A DNA stretch of 64,000 nucleotides from Vespula vulgaris (taxonomy: Eukaryota; Arthropoda; Insecta; Hymenoptera; Vespidae), in the NCBI RefSeq assembly GCF_905475345.1, contig NC_066592.1, positions 6,129,501 through 6,193,500 on the forward strand. The letters are read 5' to 3'. The notes under the pieces are model-generated. The model saw nothing but the letters and a program-made list of their open reading frames with translations. It had not been told where the DNA came from and ran no database searches. Made by a program: the position numbers and the translations under genes. Positions 13,112 through 24,789 of the stretch are shown here, piece after piece; positions within the stretch are counted from its first letter, which is position 1; every line of letters begins with the position of its first letter.

Positions 13112-15565
13112 GGATTTTAATTTAACGAGTATGTTCGATTTTCTCTCGTCTAACTTAATAAACGTAGAGGAAGATAGTAGTACGTTCGAGATGAAATCAT
13201 TATCCAAGTTCATACAGTAAACCATACATGTGTAATACATATGAAGCGACGAAGCACGGATAGCGATGGTATTATCTGCATGATAATACTCCCTGTGTAC
13301 ACCTGGAAAGCATAAAGGACGCGGAGTTGCACGAGCATTGTCTCGATTTCGAGGCAATTCAGAGAACCGAATCTAATTTAAGGACCGATTTAGAGGCTCA
13401 ACCGTGCTACAATGGCTAAGCACCTGCGAGTCTCGTTCGTAAACGACGTCGAACGCTGATAAAGCCGTTCCATTGTTGGTTTGAAAGGAAGAAGAAGAAA
13501 AAAAAAGAAAAGAAGAGAAGAGAAAAAAAGAAAGGTTATATAGAAGAAAAATAGGAACTTTCGATAGCCATTCGCTACAGTTTAATCCGTTGGATTTATT
13601 CGTACGATACTTCTCGACTTTACATCTTCGATTCCAAATCGATCACGATATAACACGAATAACTTTCGATAGACGGAAGTAACAGAAAGAGTTTAATCGG
13701 ATTCGACATTTTTAGAATTTCATATATTGCCTATGCAAAAGAAATTGCGAGATTTATATCCCGTTAGTTTCTTTGAAACTTTCTTTCTTTCTTCTTTTTC
13801 TTCTTCTTTTTTTTCTTCTCTTCCTTTTTTCGTTTCCTTTTCTTTCTTCTTTTTTTTTTCGTTATAAAACGAAAAGAATTTCTATCTCTCGAACTTATAT
13901 TTCTTTGTTTTTACACATAAACGCCATTTTTACGGTACGCTGCGAGTGACGTTATATTTATAACGAAACCGGATCGGTCAGTTCTGTAAATTCCACAACT
14001 ACTTTGTTTGCTGTAAGTACATAGAATGAGAGAGAAAGAGAGAAAGATAAAATGAGAGAGAGAGAGAGAGAGAGAACGTTAATCCCCCTCGAAGCGGTTA
14101 CTCGAACGTTCCGTTACGATACGATCTTAATTAATATCTTACGGTACGATATAAATTACGTCGAAGTTCGAGAGACTTTTCTATCTCGTAACGAGTTTCT
14201 CGTTCGTTAATAGTTTCGCTGTCCGATCGCGATGTCCTACTCTACTTCTTCCTCTTCTTCCTTCTCTTTTGCAAACTCAATGAATGAGTTTCCTCGTACG
14301 TCGAAAAAACTCTTCTCATCGTGTTTTGAAAAGTAAATCAACACTTTGTTATTCAACGTTTCATTATTACTTTTTTCGATCGACAGATATCATCGATTTT
14401 TGGAAATTTCCATAAAAATGCCAATGAAAAATGAAACTCACCATCTTCGTCTTCCTGTTTCAGTAATACTTCGAGTTCATGGTCGTCAAAAGTGTGTCCT
14501 AATGTATTAAGGATCGTCCTGACCTTTTCCTTTTCGATCCTTCCGGATTTAGTGGAGTCAAACATGGAGAAAGCTCTCCTGAGCACTGCGAAATTAATAA
14601 AAAGCGATTTCACTCGTTGAAAAATAATTTAAAAAAAATGAAAAGAAACGGAAAAAGAAAAAAGACGAAGAAACAAATCAAAATGAGAAACGTTTCGAGA
14701 TGTTACAGTCATTGCTAATTCTATTTTTCACCAAGGAAAACTAAGTTAATTCCAATTATAACAGCAACGTCATTGCTGTTTTCAATTTGTTTATACATAC
14801 ATAGGTTATACCAGAACGTGCGTATCGAAATAACGTGGCAGAGTCAATCAATGGTTTATTTTTCATTGGCAACCATCTTCGACATGGCTCACTTCCTCCT
14901 TTTAAACTCGTCTGTCAGTTTACTGCTCAGCTTTTATGCGACCGCTTTCACGCAAAAGCGTTTAGTTTAACTCGTGATATTATTACATACAATATCAAAC
15001 GGATTTAACAAATGTAACATCACTTTTCTTTGAGAACAATGGTATATGTGATAATTGATTTTTTCTTTTTTTTTTAATACTTGAACTTTCAAAAAAATTA
15101 GAAAAATCACGGAAAGAGCATTCTTGTTAATGTTTATACACATATAATTATAATAGTAAAGCAAATTTGAATTTTTATAGGTTTCATATATTTGAAAAGA
15201 TATTTCAATGGGATCTCGGTTACCATATGGCGGATGTAATACACCGAAAACAAGTTGCATGTCGCAACGACAAATCTTAATGAAACACTGCCGCCGTTGT
15301 CAAGTCGGTCGTTCAAAGACACAGTAGTTCCGCATCTCGTAATATAAAACGTCTGCAGACCGAGGATCTATATATCTATCTTGCGACCTTATTCCGATCT
15401 CTAGATACATGGTACTTGTTGACGTGGAAACGATAAATAGATATCATGCACGTGCTTATACTTCTCTTTATCTTCCTCTTCAACTATGACTAATAATCCC
15501 TTTGCATTTTCGCGAAAACATTTCGCGATCGTCGTTAATCAAACCGCATTAACTTACCCAACTCA

Positions 15566-15603
<38 letters not shown>

Positions 15604-15732
15604 TTCTGTTTCGCGTGCATAGTCACGTGAACTTCGACAATGCTCGTTAATTACATAAGTCGTGAGAAAATAATGTACGAAGTCATCCGATATAACACGC
15701 GATTACCACTTACTTTGTACTTGTTCCTCGTC
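11061..15732 (-). CDS. Troponin C, flight-muscle-like (start exon missing)
   Basis: Calcium sensor of the thin filament in striated muscle. Four coding exons join cleanly: 15732-15714, 14585-14442, 12957-12709 and 11089-11061, with all junctions in phase 1, giving 146 residues from DEEQVQ to a terminal GD before the stop. The initial ATG exon, usually only a few codons, lies above 15732 and was not found. EF loop 1 begins DSTKSG and loop 3 DKEGNGYIPTSS; both are degenerate. Loop 2 (DEDGSGKLDFDS) has Ser instead of an acidic residue at position 12. Only loop 4 (DTDGSGTVDFDE) is canonical. Single-site binding at loop IV is the known property of the insect F1/TpnC4 isoform of asynchronous flight muscle, so I infer that type; the general identity is certain. 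Confidence 0.92.
11950..11980. repeat. (CA)n microsatellite
   Basis: About 15 CA units inside the last troponin C intron. Confidence 0.95.
13068..13110. repeat. (TA)n microsatellite
   Basis: Uninterrupted TA run inside the second-to-last group of troponin C introns. Confidence 0.95.
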
Positions 15733-15937
15733 CTGAAACAGATCAAATCAAACGAATGACGAAGAGTTTCAAACAAGCATGGGAATGATAATGAGAAAAA
15801 TTACGTAATACATAGTAAGAGGAATTAAAAGTAGTCACGAGAGCGAATCACAAAGGATTGAACGAACACTTCTCAAGAGTCGTTCGTGTTAACGAGACGA
15901 AAAGTTTGTCAGTTTCACTCGTGTTGTTCAAAGTCCT

Positions 15938-15939
<2 letters not shown>

Positions 15940-16029
<90 letters not shown>
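15940..16029. repeat. Compound (TA)n(CA)n microsatellite
   Basis: TA units at 15940-15977 pass directly into CA units at 15979-16029. Confidence 0.95.
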
Positions 16030-16033
<4 letters not shown>

Positions 16034-16349
16034 TACATACTATACATAGATTTTATGATCAAAGGTACGATACCGTTATACGATTTGTCCGAACGAATTC
16101 ACACTATCGATCGTGTATTATTAATGATATATAATGATACAAAAAAAAGGAAAAAGGGAAGGAGAAGAAAGAAGAAAAAAGAAAAAAAGGGAAAAGAAAA
16201 ATGGACAGAAAAACATAAATTCCCTTTTGGCCCGAAGAAAAAGCGAGAAGGCTCGTAAGAACGATGGTAGAAACCGTCGATCGGTCGGAACTTTGCCAAA
16301 AAACGAAACTCGTTGCTTTCCTATTCTACTTATTTTCTCTCCCTCTCTT

Positions 16350-16393
<44 letters not shown>

Positions 16394-16932
16394 CAATCCA
16401 TATAAGCACAACAACGCACAAAAAATCACCATTGAACGAACCATTTTATTTTATTTTTTGTCTTCTCCTTCTTCTTCTTTTTCTTCTTGTTCTTCTTTTT
16501 CTTCCTTTTTTTAGTCGTCAAGATCCAGAAAAGATAAAGTTCGGGACACCTTCGTTTCTTCTTCCCTTTTTCTTCTTCTTTTTCTTCTTCCTCTTGTTCT
16601 TGTTCTTCTTCTTCTACTCCTCGCCACTTCTCGCCGTTCGTACCAACACTAAACGTCCAAGCTGTGCCGAATATCTTTTATAAGCTCCGACGTGGAAAGA
16701 CGAAGCTGAGAAATCTACTCCCCCATCCCTCCACGAGCTGGACGAAAAGCGGTTCTCTTCAAGTTGTGTCTCTTCTTCGGTTCTTATGACGCCACTCTTC
16801 TCCTCAGCTATAATGCTACAGTTCACCCTGAAAATGTTCAACCAATCGGAAGGGGTCACGAATTCAGCGTTACTCTCTCTCTCTCTCTCTCTCTTTCTCT
16901 CTGAACACTCATTCGTTCTACTCTTCTTACGA

Positions 16933-16987
16933 AGAGGAAGAAGAAGAAGAAGAAGAAGAAGAAGAAGAAGAAGAAGAAAAAAGAAGA
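16933..16987. repeat. (GAA)n tract
   Basis: Tandem AGA/GAA trinucleotide run, purine-only on the plus strand. Confidence 0.9.
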
Positions 16988-18740
16988 AGAAGCCTTTGAT
17001 AAGTTCGTTCCATACTCTTTTAAAGGGATATTTCTTTCGAATTGCTAATTTTTCTTCTACTTTACTCTCCAAGTTAGTTTTGGAAAGATCTTTGAAATTC
17101 TGAAGTAGTAGGTATCTACTCTACTCGTAGTTTTTCTTTTCATTTTTTCTCTTTTTTTCTTTCTTTTTCTTGTTAACATCTCTCTGAAGACCAGCAGAGA
17201 ATAAAAGTGCGTTACGAAACGATGAAAATATTTCATGTTAAAGAGCTCGCTCGTAGAAGTCGGTCGTGGTTGTGCAAAGGGTAAAAGAGAGACAGAGAGA
17301 GAGAGAGAAAGAGAGAGAGACAGAAAGAGAGAGAAAGAGAGAGAGGGAGAGAACATGAGCAGGAAAGAAGTGGGGACTCGTGCTATTTCAAAACATTCCA
17401 GGCTATGATACTGCTGCTTTCCATTGGTCTACCACGTCGCTCGATGAAACGTATCGACGATTCTTTTTTATCGGTTACCAAGAAATTTAATATCCTCAAA
17501 TTCCTTCCAATCTTTCGGGAATTTGTTTCCGTCGAAATCATTGAAAGTTCACTCGCTTTTGTTACACCTTGATTACTTATGTACATATCTAACGAACGTT
17601 ACACATTTTCCTTCCTCCAACGTTCTTACATTTAATCGCTATAATAAACTTAGATACGATTGATATACGATTGCATAGATTAAGATTGATATCCGAAAAA
17701 AGTTGTTAGCGAATGTTATATGGAAATTAAATTATCCGGTGTATACGTGCCAAGAAATGTACCTTTTATCGTGAGGAAAAAGGAACCAAGGATTTCTTCG
17801 TTAACTCGAAGATTTCTTCGACGATTTGGCAACGTGTTAGGTATACCGTATCAAAGATTCATTATTTATATCTAACAATCGATCGAAGATTCCGTCGATT
17901 CATGCAAATCTACTGGAGAATAATCTGGGTATTAAACTCGACGAATTAATTAAATAATAAAAAAATTAATTAGATCAATATATATATATATATACATATA
18001 ATAATTAATAAAAAAGAAATAAAGAAATTGTAGAGAAACTACGAGCGTTTTTCGAGTTGACTATTAAACTCTAATTAAACAACTCGTTACGATAAATCGC
18101 AACATTGAAACTTTTCTCGAAGCTGCCCCTCGAGTTTCCCCATGTTCGGCTAATGAGATGTATATTCCAGGTAGTGCACGTTAGCAAGATCGTAGGTACG
18201 AGAGAACAAGGTCGGCAAATTAGTAAAGCCCACGACGTCGTATTTCTTTTCTCCCTGACTCGATACGAACGAATCACGGGCCGTGAAAACTAACAGCTGT
18301 ACCCATTTTACATGGGTAACTTATAATTAAACGTCATTTACTCCGTCGCACGAACGGAAATGTTATTTCTCGAATTAGCTTTTACATTGTCTGAAAAAAA
18401 AGAAAACAAGAAAAAGAGAAACGAACAATGGCGGAGAAAAAAATTGTATATTTATTTATTTACAATTATATGTTTATTTACGGTTAATCGTTTAAAAGAT
18501 TACAAATTTATTAAACTTTTATTATACTAATTTCGTTAAAATCTTGATTCGAGTGACAAATTTGTCATTATCATCTCATTTTTACCATCTTTTTTCGAAT
18601 CGTATATTCACCTTAGAAAATATATTTAACGTCGTTACTTTTTCATCGTACAAATTGAAATGAGAATCAAATTGCGAGTCTCGTTAATCGCATTTATACA
18701 GAAAAGGCAACATTTCTTTTCCTCACGGGGTACGCAACGT

Positions 18741-18773
18741 ATGACGGTGCCTTACTCAAGAACGTGGCAGACG
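18741..18773 (+). CDS. Candidate first coding exon of the long calmodulin-like isoform
   Basis: An ATG at 18741 opens eleven codons (MTVPYSRTWQT) that end exactly at a good donor, GTAAGA, in phase 0. The long N-terminal exon at 22664 starts in phase 0 and needs an upstream start exon, so the two fit. The same frame stays open back to another ATG at 18660, so the true start is not fixed. There is no independent evidence beyond phase and donor quality; another start exon between 11 and 22.6 kb is possible. Confidence 0.35.
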
Positions 18774-20065
18774 GTAAGAGCTATAATTATCTCGACGGAT
18801 CTACCCACGCGAGACATACCATTTCTCTCTCTCTCTCTCTCTTTCTTTCTCTGTTTTTTTTTGCTCTATTTCTCTGTCTTTCTCGAATTATTATTTGAAT
18901 AAACCTTGGATATTTTTCAACTCTGCTATATTTAGCAGGAATTCTTCATCTTAAATGGTTATTGATAAAAAATTAGACGACGAACTGGTATCAATCATTC
19001 TCTTCTTTCGTTTTTTTCGTCATTCGAACTCGTTCGATCGAAATAAAATCTCTACATTTTTAAATTCCTCTCTTACTTATCATTATATCTTGTAGAAAAA
19101 AAAGGATTATCAATTTCGAGATAAAGGTATATCTTCACACGTTTCTAGCTCTTTCCAAGCACATCTCCGCGCCATCCTCAATTTATGACTCTTCGCCGAA
19201 TCGATGGAGTTAGTTTCAACAAACTAAACTCTCTCCGCGTTTGCGTTCTCGTCGGATATTCAAACCGCCGAATCTGCATGGTTTTCGGATATTCGTATCT
19301 ACTACGAACCGAGTTGGGAGTCGTTTTCGATGTGGATGGAGGAAGTAATTCCCAGGCCCTTCATCGTTCAACCTTGTTTCCGAGATAACAACGACGGAGA
19401 GAACAATTTTGCAGAATCATCTCTATTTCTACATTTCCTTTCTTTTTCTTTTTCTTTCTCTTTCTCTTTGTTAATCCGATCGTTAGTACCTAACGAAACT
19501 AAAGTTTCAAAATTGAAATCGCATCGTACTTTATTTGCCAACGGGCTTGTAATTATTTTCTTTCAAATCGATACGTCTCTCTTTTTACTTCTTCTTTTAT
19601 TTCTCGACTCTTTCGATACTTTCGTTCGAATCCCTAGTCTCGAAGCGTAGTCACGAAATTAAAAGGGGAAAAAAAACTTTAGCTGGATAATAAGAAGAGA
19701 CCGAATAATAATAAAAACGTTGCTAGAAAATAAATAGAAATAAAGAGAGATACGGATAAAAAAGATCAAAGAGAGTAAACCGCAAATAATTCCGTGGCAT
19801 CATTAGCTTGTATAACGCGAAACAATAGCGAGTCCCAGGGCGAACCGGCGAAACATGGTCGTCGTCGTTTCTTCGACATTCGGCCTTTCCGGTTCGCCTA
19901 ATTAATCTCTTTCTTCTCTCTCTCTCGTTTTTTCTCCTCCTCCTCACCCCTCACTCAAAACTGAAAATGTTTGCTACCCTAACATTTTCATTTCGCTAAA
20001 AGAAAAAAATCTTTGTTTTTACCCATTCGCGTGATTTCGAAAATGCCACTTGAAAAATCTCGATG

Positions 20066-20067
20066 AA

Positions 20068-20106
<39 letters not shown>
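20066..20106. repeat. (TA)n microsatellite
   Basis: TA run followed by GTAT units to about 20130. Confidence 0.95.
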
Positions 20107-20112
<6 letters not shown>

Positions 20113-21072
20113 GTATGTATGTATGTATGTATTATATAATACATAGAGATAGGTAAGCACATAGGTTCCTGTCTTTCGTGAATTCATGCTTCGCGAATTC
20201 TTATCCGACTGAAGAGAACATTTTTGCCGGTGTACATGCTCGCGTTTTCACTGAAAATATGAACAGAAAAAAAAAAGAAAAAAGAAAGGAAACCGCCGAG
20301 AAGCTTTTTCACGTTTCCATTGGTGCAATAATACAAAAGAATAAGAAAGACTATGCTTTACGTGCGACGAGAACGACGAGGTCAAGGAAACGCATTTCAC
20401 TGTCCAATTTGATCCTTTCGTTTGTACTCCTTTCTCTTTATTTTCTTTTTTTTATTTCTATTTTTATTTTTATTATTTTTTTATTTTTTTATTCTTTCTT
20501 TTTTATATAAACACCTTTTACAAGTACTTTTCATTTCGTTGATGCATTTTTCGCTCGTAAACACGATCGTTCGACATATTTCTACGACGTTAAACTTTCT
20601 ATAGTCTCTTCCCTATAAATGGTTACACGCTTAATATCGATTCTCTTGCTTTCCACTAAATCGAATTTATAAGTGACACGTGCAAAGAGTACAGAAAAAG
20701 ATTATACAACGACCAAGTATTATTTTAATCATTTATTCAGAAAAAAATGAAAAAAAAGAAAAAAATGGAAAACTAAAAAGAAAAAACATGTTCGAATTTG
20801 ATGATAAAATAGAAGTTAAAATCGAATCTGCAATGAATTTTTTATTTCTATCGTGATAATATTCGCAAAAGCTCGTTCGCGACGAATATTTCGAATTCTT
20901 CTTTTCGTTCGACGTAAAAAAGAAGGAAAAAAGAAAAAAAAAGCATAAAACCAATACAAGTCGGATAATTTCAATCTGCTGGCCATATCGATACAGCCAT
21001 TCTAAAGTAAAAATGGTATAGGAAATCCATTCGTTCGAAGCCGAATCTACCTACATTTCCTTCGATAGGAAT

Positions 21073-21354
21073 ATGATGAGTTTATTGAAAATATCGAACA
21101 TCCTTGTTCTTGTTATAATCGAATCGATTTTAATGGCGAAGGATCGAAAGACACGAAAAGTATGTGAATTTTATAGCTTGGAAAAAAAAGAATGTATTAA
21201 ATCGCCAGGCAGAAATTGTGTTAGAATTCGAACGTATCGCGATAATGCGATATTCGATAACGCCTTTGACAAATCCGTTTGCGTACTCCAATCTAAAATT
21301 TCTTCGCTGATTCAAAGAGATCCCGTCCTTGTGTCCCAACCGCTTTCACGTTGA
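21073..21354 (+). CDS. Possible single-exon small secreted protein (weak)
   Basis: A 93-codon frame starts with two Met codons and a hydrophobic stretch (LVLVIIESILMA at about residues 11-22) that looks like a signal peptide. A basic, cysteine-containing segment with four Cys follows (KVCEFY, KECIKS, GRNCVR, KSVCVLQ). It is not low-complexity, unlike most chance frames in this region. There is no recognised family, no polyadenylation evidence and no paralogue in the window, and it lies in an apparent intron of the calmodulin-like gene. It may well be chance. Confidence 0.2.
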   Translation: MMSLLKISNILVLVIIESILMAKDRKTRKVCEFYSLEKKECIKSPGRNCVRIRTYRDNAIFDNAFDKSVCVLQSKISSLIQRDPVLVSQPLSR

Positions 21355-22663
21355 TTTATTTATAAAACGAAGTTTACTGCGAGTCGCGGGCGTTCGTTTG
21401 AAAACACTTTCGTCCGATTCGATTCTCGAGAAAGGGATTTATCGCGAAATATCGTGAAAAGAAAAGAAAAAAGAAAGAAAATACAAAAAATGAAAAGAAA
21501 GAAAATGATTCCTAGCGTTTCTGATTTTCTGATATGAAAGAGATTCCTGATCAGCGATGACCCACTTTTTGTATCTTTCTTGGTCGCATCGATCGTCGGA
21601 AATAAGATTACTTTTGCATTTTCTCTTTTTCATCGAATGTTTCCTTTGTCCAGATTTTCGGCGCAATTCTCATAGAAAAATTTGTTCGATAAGAATCGAA
21701 CGTTCCGAACTTCCAATGACCGGAAAAATCAAGAAGACCTTCTTCCGTGAAAGATTCAAATTTGAATGAAAAATGAAATGGTGAAGCGCGCGTAGATGGT
21801 TTTCGCACGTTTCGTTGTCTAATATCGACACTATAAAACTTTTAAAAGATAAATGTTTACGCGTGATATTATATATTGTTTAGATTTCTGTTTCCGGTAG
21901 ATAGTTTCGGGCCGACTCGATGATACCGACTCGTAAAAATGATTCATTTCAGAATAATAAGATTGGCAAAACTGCGGGCGCATATTTCGGGGGAGTTTTA
22001 CGAGCAACATTACGATCATAAAGCGACGCGAATTCTTAAGTGTAGTGTGGAGAAGAAAACTCCATCCAATTTCTCACAGCTTATTCTTACGAGAGACAAT
22101 AAAACACCGTTGGCAAATGAGGATTATTATTTCAAGCGGACAATATGGCCGCCCACGGTGATACCACCAACGTCTTATTTTTTTTCCGAGGTGTTCCCGA
22201 CTACGGAACGAAAATTACGAGCCGATAATTTAAGCTCGTCGGTTTCGTTCTCGCTTGAAAATTTTCCCGCGTTTTTCTTTCTTCTGTTTTGATCGTCCTT
22301 GCTGATTCTTGCGGAATGAAATTTCATTTCGGGTGCTGTGACTTCACGCGAGCTTACACACGAGCAACGAATATAATCGAGTTATAAGTCTTTCATTCTC
22401 TTTTGAAACATTTCACAAATGGCGTAGCGTGTTTCAAATGGGAAAAAAAAGGAATTTTTATGCGATTTTAACAATATATTCTTGTTTTTCTGTTTCTTTT
22501 TTTCTCTCTTTCTTTTTTTTCATCGCACGCTCGACTATGCTCGACTATGTTCGAGGGAGTTAGGAGAAAAACTATGATATGGGTTCGACCCGTCTGATCG
22601 CTATCATTGTTCGAGTAGATCGTATCTTCGTGACATCTAACCAGTAATATTTTTCTCCATCAG

Positions 22664-24740
22664 GCACGCAACAAACCAGCCGATGGAGTTGGCCACGTGA
22701 ATCAGAAAGGTGCGACGGGTCAAAAGGCACCGTTAGCTGCTGGACAAAAGGGGGCTCCTGGTGCCAAGGTCGCGACAAAGCCGGCGCAGAAGCCAACAGC
22801 TCAAAAAGGACAGGTCAAAGTCACCCCTAAGGCTGCCTCCGTTAAAACGGGAAAGAACAAAAAGAAAGGTCAGAGGCAACAGTACGATCTCATCGTCACC
22901 ATAAATCTGGTAAGTTCGATGAAGATGAATAAAGTTTGAAGAAAGAGAGAGAGAGAGAGAATATAAAAGCATATAATTTCAATCTCATCGTGCTATATTA
23001 ATTATGGGTCTTTAATATTCTTGCAATTTGCATATCAAACTTTTGAACCTTCGTCAAAGTAACAGGATGAATGGCTATGATGATAGTTATAATATATTTC
23101 GACAGCTTCGATTATTAAAACTAAATATAACAGTAGAGGAATAAAAAATAAAGAAAAAAAGTATACAAGAAAAATTATTCGTTGAAATCAGATTTAAAAT
23201 AACTACGTAGTTTTGTGTGTGTGTGTGTGTGTGTGTGTATTATGTGCATGTGCGTGTAGTAAGTACTTGATATATGGGAAAGTATACGTCTGATCATAAA
23301 TTTATTTATCTACTGAACGATCAACGTTTAATCGCCGATAAAACGTTTTGCTCGTAAAATTTTCAATAGGTATGTTATACGCTCTGTTCGTCAATACGAA
23401 TTTGAAGTATCTCTTTTTTTGGTTTTTCTGTCAGCTCGAAACATAATTAATATTTCAAGGTCTATGTCTTAAGAAGCAATGATTAACGTTTCAGTGTATA
23501 AAAGTATTTATTAATAGAAAAAAATAATTCTTATTAATAGAAAAAAAAGTAAGTTATTTTAGTTTCTTTTCCATTCCTTTTTCTTTTTCTTTTGATAACA
23601 ATTAATTTTATAATGAACTTATAATTAACTTAATTTAATGAAAGAAAATAAAAGGATGTTATTTGATGCATTGCAACGATCACGTACGAAATAGTATGGG
23701 TGTGTTTCGAACGTTTTAGCTTTTAAAGTTTGTGAAATTACTGTAACACACTTTGTATCGCATTAGTTTCTGAAAACGAGGCAAGCATATCTAATATGAT
23801 CTAGGAAGCAGAAAGAAGCTAACGTCGAAACGAAAGCCGACAGATGGTACTACCGGATTAACGTGGAAAACATTTGCAACATACATAAAATTTATCGATG
23901 CCTTTGCTTAGCAAGGCAAAATGCAATTAAAATTTTTTATAATCCGAACTTCGTTAATTGATGCACTGTAACAACTGTGCCAGGGATAGTTACATAGTAG
24001 TTTCATTCCGTATGTTGCTCTAATGAAAAAAAAAATAAAGATAAAGTCGATCCTACGAAAATTCTCTATCGATATATCGTTAATGTAGATACATAGAAAG
24101 AGCATATGATATCTCTCATCGTTTATTTACAATCGAACGAGTATAATATCATTTTCATTGTTCAGACGTTGAAACATTATTTCGTGCTTTAGTAAACAAA
24201 CGAGGAATTTAAATCCGGAAATGTTAATTGGATCGAACCATGACAGGTAATAAAACGATTCACAAGAATCTCGAATTTCTACGTCGCGTCATTCCAAAAA
24301 TAGTTCTAGACAGCTTCCTATTCCTCTTCTTCTTCTTCTTCTTCTTCTTCTTCTTCTTCTTCTTCTTCTTCTTCTTCTTCTTCTTCTAGTACTACTACTA
24401 CTTCTACTTTGTCTTCTTACAAACGTCTCGTTACAAACGAAGTGAAAGTTTCGATTTAAAGACAAAGTCTTTTTTAGAAGATGCTTTACCGAAATAGAAT
24501 GGCAATCGATAATGTAAAATTAGATTGAAATGTTAAATATATATACATACATACATATATATATATATATCGATGTAATTTGTAAATCGATGTCTATCAA
24601 TAAAAAGAAATTTTATGTATTATTTATGAATAGATTATAGATAGAGAATGAATGGATGGTACAAATTTTCATTTGTCATTCGACAAATTGTTACGTGTAT
24701 TTACTTAACGTGTATTTATTTTAATGTGCATATACACACA

Positions 24741-24789
<49 letters not shown>

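Larger units (their letters stand above)
15733..18740. other. Upstream flank of troponin C, microsatellite-rich
   Basis: This must contain or precede the missing troponin C start exon and promoter, but no short ATG exon could be fixed. It holds compound (TA)n(CA)n at 15940-16029, (CT)n at about 16343-16390, a poly-purine GAA/AGA tract at about 16933-16987, and (GA)n at 17287-17352. The long reading frames over these tracts are repeat artefacts. Confidence 0.6.

Noticed and set aside
15848..16134. Reading frames of Tyr-Ile, Thr-His and Cys-Val repeats
   Set aside because: They are translations of TA and CA microsatellites; similar frames occur on both strands wherever such repeats lie.
16786..17103. 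105-codon frame with a poly-Arg/poly-Lys stretch
   Set aside because: It is produced by a GAA/AGA purine tract and has no conserved-looking sequence or splice context.
21939..22292. 117-codon frame on the plus strand
   Set aside because: Not low-complexity, but no recognisable domain, it ends in a poly-pyrimidine stretch, and it does not fit the phases of the calmodulin-like exons.
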